Shown here piece after piece: positions 8,697 through 14,725 of a stretch of DNA of 14,725 nucleotides. The stretch spans positions 1-14,725 of the forward strand of contig PCWU01000113.1 of assembly GCA_002787455.1 (NCBI GenBank), read 5' to 3'. Source of the stretch: Gallionellaceae bacterium CG11_big_fil_rev_8_21_14_0_20_60_62. Lineage in GTDB: Bacteria; Pseudomonadota; Gammaproteobacteria; Burkholderiales; Gallionellaceae. The translations under genes were made by a program, and so were the position numbers. A model generated the notes under the pieces. The model was not told the origin of the DNA and searched no databases. It worked only from the letters and a program-made list of their open reading frames with translations. Position 1 is the stretch's first letter, and each line of letters starts with the position of its first letter.

Positions 8697-8770
8697 CCGG
8701 TCAGCGTGCCCCTGCGGAAACTCGCGCGGCGTTGGGGGTGTTTCCCCGGTGTGTGAAAGCCCGGCTTGGT

Positions 8771-8799
8771 TAGACATTCCCCCGCGCAGCCATTAGACT
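8771..8799 (+). promoter_or_regulatory. Candidate sigma-70 promoter for prfC-arfB
   Basis: TAGACA (8771-8776, 5 of 6 to TTGACA) and TAGACT (8794-8799, 4 of 6 to TATAAT) are separated by exactly 17 bases. The predicted start would leave a leader of about 20 bases before the prfC ATG. It lies in the 130-base gap after dapB, where a new transcription unit is expected. No other regulatory structure is convincing in that gap. Confidence 0.42.
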
Positions 8800-8826
8800 T
8801 GCCGCCTTTTCGCACAGGCCAGCCTC

Positions 8827-10466
<1,640 letters not shown>

Positions 10467-10467
<1 letters not shown>

Positions 10468-10880
10468 TGCTCTACATCGCGCACAACATCATCATCGAAG
10501 ATCGCGAGATCGAACTGACTGCGGTGCGCGCGCAGGGCGCGGGCGGACAGAACGTGAACAAGGTGTCGAGCGCGGTGCATCTGCGTTTCGACATCGGCGC
10601 GTCATCGCTTCCGCCGGAGATAAAGGAGCGGTTGCTTCAGCTCAACGACCAGCGCATCAGCAAGGACGGTGTGGTCATCATCAAGGCGCAGGAATACCGC
10701 AACCAGGAACAGAACCGCAACGAGGCGCTGCGCCGTTTGAAGGCATTGTTATTGCTGGTGGCAGTGAAACCGAAGCCGCGCGTGGCGACGCGACCGACGC
10801 GCTCGGCACAGAAGAAGCGGGTGGAAGGCAAGGTGCTGCGCGGCAAAGTGAAGGCGTTGCGCGGGAAAGTGACCGACTGA
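10467..10880 (+). CDS. arfB: Alternative ribosome-rescue factor ArfB (peptidyl-tRNA hydrolase, YaeJ/ICT1 family)
   Basis: ArfB frees ribosomes stalled on truncated mRNA by hydrolysing peptidyl-tRNA without a stop codon. The 137-aa length matches E. coli YaeJ (about 140). The catalytic domain carries RAQGAGGQNVNKVSSAVHLRFD with Gly26-Gly27-Gln28, and EYRNQEQNRNEAL at about 76-88. A linker and a basic C-terminal tail (from about 103, with RPTRSAQKKR and KVLRGKVKALRGKV) should enter the empty mRNA channel; the tail contains a near duplication of the LRGKV unit. Absence of stop-codon recognition motifs and the short length exclude RF1/RF2. The gene starts inside the prfC stop, so translation is probably coupled. 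It ends one base before the stop of the convergent EEP gene. Confidence 0.93.
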
Positions 10881-10889
10881 TTCAGTCGG
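10873..10889. terminator. Palindrome spanning both stop codons of arfB and the EEP gene
   Basis: CCGACTGATTCAGTCGG is a perfect 8-base inverted repeat around one central base. Each arm contains one of the two convergent stop codons (TGA at 10878-10880 and TCA at 10882-10884). It could act as a bidirectional hairpin, but no U-tract follows on either side, so intrinsic termination is uncertain. Confidence 0.35.
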
Positions 10890-11655
10890 CGAACTCGAAT
10901 TCGACACGCAACAAGTGGTGGTCGGAGGCGGGCGTCGGGATGACGGCATGATCCACGCGGCGCAGTTGCCTGTTGTAAAACACGTGGTCGAGCACGTAGG
11001 GCATGCGTCGCCAAGTGATCTCTTTGCTCTGTGCCGTGGCAAAACCCGCCGCCGCAAATTGTGCCACCAGCGTTTCATAACCGCTGACATTGAAGTCGCC
11101 TCCAAGCAGTGTCGGCAGGGACGATTCTTGCAATTGCTGCAGAACGATCTCCCGCTGTTGCGGGTGCTCTGAGCTGGAAGACTTCAGCATAAAAAAAGCC
11201 AGCAAGTGGGTGTTGAACAACTGCACCGTGTGCCCGCCGAGGGTGGTCTTGGCGCGGATCATCAGGCGGTCGGTCGGCGTTTTGGTTTCCCCGTTGAAGT
11301 TGAATTCGAGCGGGGGAGAAGGCAGAGCAAGGTGGCTCGTGTCAAACAGCGGGGTGCGCGAGAAGATCGCCAGGCCGATGCCGAACGGCAATTCGCGCGG
11401 ATCGGATTTGGGGTAGGAAAAATAGCTGTCGTAGTCCGGCAGGGCGGCTTTGAGGCGGGTGTAATTCGGCGGCGGTTCGATCTGCACCCCGTTCGGCTCG
11501 GCATGTTCCACTTCCTGTAACAGGATGATGTCCGCATCCATGCGCTTGATCTCGGCGATCGTCTGTTCCAGGTCAATGGGGGCAAGGTCTGGATAGGCTT
11601 CATCCCAGACCTGGCCGAACTGCATGTTGAACTGAAGCACTTTAAAACTGGACAT
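10882..11655 (-). CDS. Endonuclease/exonuclease/phosphatase (EEP, ExoIII-like fold) family protein
   Basis: This 257-aa protein has all metal-binding and catalytic landmarks of the EEP superfamily: Asn10 (LQFNMQFG), Glu48 (LLQEVEHAE), His150 (LFNTHLLAF), GGDFN with Asp187/Asn189, LDHVF with Asp223, and SDHH with Asp245/His246. The family includes AP endonucleases, DNases, phosphatases and sphingomyelinases; this member lacks a signal peptide, so a cytosolic nucleic-acid or phosphoester substrate is likely but unproven. The start at ATG 11655 (MSSFKVLQFN) puts the first strand at the N-terminus; a longer open frame upstream is only an overlap with the AlkD-like gene. A weak promoter-like pair (TTGATT 11718-11713, TATACA 11697-11692, spacing 15) lies upstream. 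The gene is 59 bases downstream of the AlkD-like gene. Confidence 0.85.
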   Translation of the reverse strand: MSSFKVLQFNMQFGQVWDEAYPDLAPIDLEQTIAEIKRMDADIILLQEVEHAEPNGVQIEPPPNYTRLKAALPDYDSYFSYPKSDPRELPFGIGLAIFSRTPLFDTSHLALPSPPLEFNFNGETKTPTDRLMIRAKTTLGGHTVQLFNTHLLAFFMLKSSSSEHPQQREIVLQQLQESSLPTLLGGDFNVSGYETLVAQFAAAGFATAQSKEITWRRMPYVLDHVFYNRQLRRVDHAVIPTPASDHHLLRVEFEFAD

Positions 11656-11714
11656 GATGACGTGTGGTTGCGCCTTTGATTTTTTCCGAACTGTATAGAA
11701 AGCGGCTGACGGAA

Positions 11715-12431
11715 TCAAGCAGGCCCGTTTTCGCCATGCAGGTATCGGTTGCGCAGCGGCGGCACAAAGCGCTCGATCGCGGAGCGCAACATGGTGCGCG
11801 GCATCTCGCGCTGGTGTGTCTGCAGGAACGATTCGAGCGCGGCAAGGTCGCGTTTGCCGACTTCGCGCAACATCCAGCCGGTTGCCTTGTGCATCAAATC
11901 CTGTTTGTCTTGCAGTAGCATCCGCGCCAGACGCAGCGTGTCGGCGCAATCGTGGCGGCGGATGAAGTGATGGGTGGCGACGATGGCGATGCGGCGTTCC
12001 CACAGCAGCGGTGAGCACGCCAGCGTGTGCAGGATTTTGCGCGGCCGTTGCGCCAGATGACATCCCACGATGTGCGGCGCGGAAATATCCACCAGATCCC
12101 AGTTGTTGACGCGATCGGTGCGGCGCAGATAGAGATCGAACGCGGCCTGCTGTCCGGCCTCGTTTGCTGCCGGATAAAACTGCAGCAGCAGCAGCAAGGC
12201 GAACAGCCGCTCCTCATGGTATTCCGATTCGAGCAGTGTCTCGATGGTCGCCAGATCGGCGCCGCGATGCTGCTTCGCCAGCGCGCGCAATGCCGGCACC
12301 CTGATGCCGAGGAACACGTCGCCCTCGCCATATTGCCCTGGCCCGGTCTTGAAAAAACGCTGCAGGACAGCTGCGGTGGCAGGCGAGGCAAGGGCGAGCA
12401 ACTGCGCGCGCAGGGTGGCGAGCTGCGCCAT
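11715..12431 (-). CDS. AlkD-like DNA alkylation repair protein (HEAT-repeat glycosylase family)
   Basis: This 238-aa protein is of typical AlkD family length. It consists of successive helical pairs rich in Leu and Ala. VNNWDLVDISAPHI (108-121) contains Trp111 and Asp115, with the spacing of B. cereus AlkD Trp109/Asp113; WERRIAIVATHHFI supplies Arg147 (AlkD Arg148) and KATGWMLREVGKRD supplies Trp186 (AlkD Trp187). The equivalences are from memory. AlkD removes cationic N3- and N7-alkylated purines; activity here is inferred from conserved residues. The gene starts three bases after the yjgR stop (TAA, 12437-12435) with no clear Shine-Dalgarno, so translation is likely coupled. The family also contains non-enzymatic members, but the conserved Asp and Trp pair argue for function. 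Confidence 0.88.
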   Translation of the reverse strand: MAQLATLRAQLLALASPATAAVLQRFFKTGPGQYGEGDVFLGIRVPALRALAKQHRGADLATIETLLESEYHEERLFALLLLLQFYPAANEAGQQAAFDLYLRRTDRVNNWDLVDISAPHIVGCHLAQRPRKILHTLACSPLLWERRIAIVATHHFIRRHDCADTLRLARMLLQDKQDLMHKATGWMLREVGKRDLAALESFLQTHQREMPRTMLRSAIERFVPPLRNRYLHGENGPA

Positions 12432-12434
12432 GGA

Positions 12435-13916
12435 TTAGCGGCGTCCGCCCAACAGCGAACCCAGCACCCCGCGCACGAGGCGACGTCCCAGTTCGGAGCC
12501 GATGGTGCGGGCCACGCTCTTGACCAGCGCTTCGCCCGTGCTCTGGCGGCGCGAGTTGCCGCCACCCATCAGCCCGTCCAACAGTCCGCCACCGCCGCTT
12601 TGTTGCGCGGACGCCATTGCAGCCGCTTCGGCCTGTTTCGCTTCCGCGCGGCCCTTGAGCATCTCGTAAGCGGATTCGCGGTCCACCGTCTTTTCATAAT
12701 GTCCGGCAACGAGCGAATTGGCGATGATTTGCTGCCGTTCGGTTGCGGTGAGCGGGCCGATCTGCGCGCGCGGCGGCACGATGAATGCGCGCTCGACGAC
12801 AGCGGGACGCCCTTTTTCATCGAGCAGCGAGATCAGTGCCTCGCCCACGCCGAGCTCGGTAATGGCGGCTTCCTCGTCCAGCGCCGCATTGTCGCGCATG
12901 GTCTCGGCGGCGGCGCGCACCGCTTTCTGGTCGCGTACCGAGAAGGCGCGCAAGGCATGCTGGATGCGGTTGCCGAGCTGGCCGAGAATCTTGTCCGGCA
13001 CGTCTGCCGGGTTCTGTGTGACGAAATACACGCCGACGCCTTTGGAGCGGATCAGGCGCACCACCTGTTCCACCTTGTCCAGCAACGCGGTCGGCGCATC
13101 GTTGAACAGCAGATGCGCCTCGTCGAAGAAGAACACCAGCTTGGGTTTTTCCAGATCGCCCGCTTCCGGCAAATTTTCATACAGCTCGGACAGCAGCCAC
13201 AGCAGCAGGGTCGAATACACCTTGGGCGATTGCATCAGTTGGTCGGCGGCGAGGATATTGATGATGCCCGCACCTTGCTCGGTCTGCATCAGGTCGGCGA
13301 TGTCCAGCATCGGTTCGCCGAATAATTCAGCGCCGCCTTCGTGGTCCAGTTGCAGCAAGCCGCGCTGGATGGCGCCGATGCTGGCGGTCGAGACATTGCC
13401 GTATTCGGTGGTGTAGGACTTCGCGTTTTCGCCGACATGCTGCACCATGGCGCGCAGATCCTTGAAGTCGAGCAACAGCATGCCGTTGTCGTCGGCGATC
13501 TTGAACACCAGGGTCAGCACGCCCTGCTGCGTGTCGTTCAGGTTCAGCATGCGCCCCAGCAGCAGCGGCCCCATGTCGGACACCGTGGCGCGCACCGGAT
13601 GGCCCTGTTTGCCTGCCACATCCCAGAAGGTCACCGGGTAGGCGCGATGCGCGAAATCATCCAGATGCAACAGTTCGACCCGCGCTTGCACTTTTGCGTT
13701 GCCGCCACCGGCTTTGGCCACGCCGGACAGGTCGCCCTTGATGTCGGTCAGGAACACCGGCACGCCGATGCGGGAGAACGATTCCGCCAGTGATTGCAGG
13801 GTTACTGTTTTGCCGGTGCCGGTCGCGCCCGTGATAAGGCCGTGGCGGTTGGCCATCTGCGGCAGCAGGACGAGTTGGAGTTGGTCGTTTTGGGCAATCA
13901 GTAGCGGTGCGGTCAT
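12435..13916 (-). CDS. yjgR: YjgR / DUF853 HerA-like P-loop ATPase
   Basis: This 493-aa protein closely follows E. coli YjgR (about 500 aa) along its length, as I recall that sequence. Walker A is GATGTGKT (30-37) and Walker [14 protein letters not shown] (Asp265-Glu266). The segments [16 protein letters not shown] (55-70), [16 protein letters not shown] (105-120), [20 protein letters not shown] and [11 protein letters not shown] are characteristic. The C-terminus has a Gly-rich stretch (about 443-455, [13 protein letters not shown]) and ends [11 protein letters not shown], also YjgR-like. The fold places it near HerA/FtsK motor ATPases; the cellular role of YjgR is not established. GGAG (13926-13923) is six bases before the ATG. 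It heads a tight minus-strand run with the AlkD-like and EEP genes. Confidence 0.92.
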   Translation of the reverse strand: MTAPLLIAQNDQLQLVLLPQMANRHGLITGATGTGKTVTLQSLAESFSRIGVPVFLTDIKGDLSGVAKAGGGNAKVQARVELLHLDDFAHRAYPVTFWDVAGKQGHPVRATVSDMGPLLLGRMLNLNDTQQGVLTLVFKIADDNGMLLLDFKDLRAMVQHVGENAKSYTTEYGNVSTASIGAIQRGLLQLDHEGGAELFGEPMLDIADLMQTEQGAGIINILAADQLMQSPKVYSTLLLWLLSELYENLPEAGDLEKPKLVFFFDEAHLLFNDAPTALLDKVEQVVRLIRSKGVGVYFVTQNPADVPDKILGQLGNRIQHALRAFSVRDQKAVRAAAETMRDNAALDEEAAITELGVGEALISLLDEKGRPAVVERAFIVPPRAQIGPLTATERQQIIANSLVAGHYEKTVDRESAYEMLKGRAEAKQAEAAAMASAQQSGGGGLLDGLMGGGNSRRQSTGEALVKSVARTIGSELGRRLVRGVLGSLLGGRR

Positions 13917-13931
13917 GCGGTTCTCCGTATT

Positions 13932-13949
13932 TTTAGAACTTATTCTAAA
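13932..13949. promoter_or_regulatory. Perfect palindrome in the yjgR / small-gene divergent region (candidate operator)
   Basis: TTTAGAACTTATTCTAAA has 7-base perfect arms around CTTA, in an AT-rich patch of an otherwise GC-rich region. On the minus strand it contains TAGAAT, a possible -10 for yjgR about 25 bases before its ATG. A regulator binding here would block that promoter. No regulator gene is adjacent, so the function is inference. Confidence 0.4.
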
Positions 13950-14015
13950 GTTTTATCCAAGGTTGCCGATAACCAGTGCATGGATGGCGTTTATTGTATC
14001 CATTGCAGCCAAAAG

Positions 14016-14021
14016 AGGAGG
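14016..14021 (+). promoter_or_regulatory. Consensus ribosome binding site of the 68-aa gene
   Basis: AGGAGG, six bases before the ATG at 14028, is the strongest Shine-Dalgarno in the window. It selects this start over the upstream in-frame ATG at 13980. Confidence 0.7.
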
Positions 14022-14027
14022 CTCGTC

Positions 14028-14234
14028 ATGTCAACAACCCCGGTCAATTCAGGCAATAACTATGTTTCGCCAGTGCAACCGCAGCCGCAACAGTATGCGG
14101 AGCGCGTGGCCGAACGCGAGAACGAAAAAAACAGCGAGGAAGCTCGACGTGCGGCGGCAGTCGCTGAGGCTTCCAAGCCGACGGTGAACAGTCAGGGGCA
14201 AACAGTGGGCCGTGTCATCAACACGCAAGCCTGA
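14028..14234 (+). CDS. Small hypothetical protein, 68 aa
   Basis: I do not recognise this protein. It begins MSTTPVNSGNNY after a consensus AGGAGG site. Residues 1-22 are rich in Asn, Pro, Gln and Ser and look disordered. Residues 23-49 are highly charged (AERVAERENEKNSEEARRAA) and should form one helix, possibly a short coiled coil. The tail is Gln/Asn/Thr/Val-rich (VNSQGQTVGRVINTQA). There is no signal peptide, membrane segment or cysteine. An upstream in-frame ATG at 13980 would add a Cys-containing 16-residue leader but has no ribosome-binding site. The gene is divergent from yjgR (111 bases between starts) and ends 14 bases before the convergent lipA stop. The strong ribosome-binding site and sensible composition support a real expressed gene. 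Confidence 0.7.
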   Translation: MSTTPVNSGNNYVSPVQPQPQQYAERVAERENEKNSEEARRAAAVAEASKPTVNSQGQTVGRVINTQA

Positions 14235-14254
14235 ACACGAAGCCGCGTTCAGGC
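14229..14254. terminator. Hairpin spanning both stop codons of the 68-aa gene and lipA
   Basis: GCCTGAAC (14229-14236) and GTTCAGGC (14247-14254) are perfect 8-base inverted repeats with a 10-base loop. The arms contain the two convergent stop codons (TGA at 14232-14234 and TCA at 14249-14251). This would be a GC-containing stem on either transcript. There is no U-tract, so it may be a transcript-end stabiliser rather than a classical terminator. Confidence 0.42.
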
Positions 14255-14725
14255 GACGCCGGCCTGTTCCGCCTGCACATCGGCGAAGTAGCTGGAGCGC
14301 ACCATCGGGCCGCAGGCGGCATGCGAGAACCCCATTTCTTTTGCGGCCTCCTCGAATATCCTGAATGTTTCCGGCGGTACATAACGCAATACCGGCAGAT
14401 GCCCGTCTGACGGTTGCAGATATTGCCCCAGCGTCAGCATCTCCACCTCGTGCGCGCGCAGGTCGCGCATCACTTGCAGCACTTCCTCGTCGGTCTCGCC
14501 CAAGCCCAGCATCAGGCCGGATTTGGTCATCACCTGCGGGAAACGAGCCTTGAATTCCTTGAGCAACTTGAGCGAATGCGCGTAATCCGCGCCGGGACGC
14601 GCCAGCGGATACAAGCGCGGCACGGTCTCCAGATTGTGGTTCAGCACATCCGGCAGATCGCCCGCCATCGCCTCCAGCGCGATCTCCAGGCGGCCGCGGA
14701 AATCCGGTACCAGGGTTTCCAGTTT
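14249..14725 (-). CDS. lipA: Lipoyl synthase LipA, C-terminal half (cut by window edge)
   Basis: The last 158 codons are present and the reading frame stays open to the right edge. LipA is a radical SAM enzyme that inserts two sulfur atoms into protein-bound octanoyl groups to make lipoyl cofactors. The visible segment includes [57 protein letters not shown] and the near-terminal RSSYFAD, whose serine coordinates the auxiliary iron-sulfur cluster in this family. The radical SAM and auxiliary cysteine motifs lie in the missing N-terminal half. The tail QAEQAGVA is short and variable as usual. It converges on the 68-aa gene through the hairpin at 14229-14254. Confidence 0.95.
   Translation of the reverse strand, partial: KLETLVPDFRGRLEIALEAMAGDLPDVLNHNLETVPRLYPLARPGADYAHSLKLLKEFKARFPQVMTKSGLMLGLGETDEEVLQVMRDLRAHEVEMLTLGQYLQPSDGHLPVLRYVPPETFRIFEEAAKEMGFSHAACGPMVRSSYFADVQAEQAGVA

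Noticed and set aside
8735..8767. Terminator after dapB (GGGG-TGTTT-CCCC at 8735-8747; AAGCCCGGCTT at 8757-8767)
   Set aside because: The stems are only four or five bases and no T-run follows; not strong enough to call.
11656..12063. N-terminal extension of the EEP gene to 12063
   Set aside because: The extra 136 codons overlap the AlkD-like gene out of frame and have no family resemblance; the EEP fold starts right after the ATG at 11655.
12027..13325. 432-codon open frame on the plus strand opposite alkD-like and yjgR genes
   Set aside because: It crosses two recognised genes on the other strand, its translation is low-complexity Gln/Arg/Gly/His, and no ribosome-binding site supports it.

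Overview
This GC-rich window (roughly 60% G+C by eye) looks like core chromosome of a betaproteobacterium. The block hrcA / nadK / recN / bamE / dapB is a betaproteobacterial arrangement. Protein wording and the prfC, arfB and lipA neighbours would fit the Nitrosomonadales (Gallionellaceae-like), but that placement is inference from memory. There are no rRNA or tRNA genes, CRISPR arrays, integrases or transposases, and no gene-less stretch longer than about 155 bases.

Layout. The left edge holds the first codons of hrcA (minus strand). Divergent from it is a two-gene RND efflux module, a lipoprotein membrane-fusion subunit plus a 1024-aa pump with overlapping start and stop. Then come nadK, a 118-bp inverted-repeat element resembling a MITE or REP sequence, recN, a bamE gene with an extra C-terminal domain, and dapB. 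After a 130-bp gap with a plausible promoter comes the overlapping pair prfC (RF3) and arfB (ribosome rescue hydrolase). All of these after hrcA are on the plus strand. A minus-strand run, in transcription order, encodes a YjgR/HerA-like ATPase, an AlkD-like DNA alkylation repair protein and an endonuclease/exonuclease/phosphatase (EEP) family protein. It converges on arfB. On the right, a short plus-strand gene for a 68-aa unknown protein is divergent from yjgR and converges on the C-terminal half of lipA, which runs off the edge.

How the genes work together. The window mixes housekeeping functions: NADP supply (nadK), double-strand-break repair (recN), outer-membrane assembly (bamE), lysine and cell-wall precursor synthesis (dapB), translation termination and rescue (prfC-arfB), and lipoate synthesis (lipA). 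The less routine parts are the efflux pair sitting between hrcA and nadK, BamE fused to an NTF2-like domain, the repair-flavoured yjgR-alkD-EEP run, the inverted-repeat element abutting recN, and two convergent gene ends where a perfect palindrome contains both stop codons.

I found no convincing wholly new multi-gene system. The best leads are the BamE fusion, the inverted-repeat element, the helicase/glycosylase/nuclease run and the small gene with the strongest ribosome-binding site in the window.
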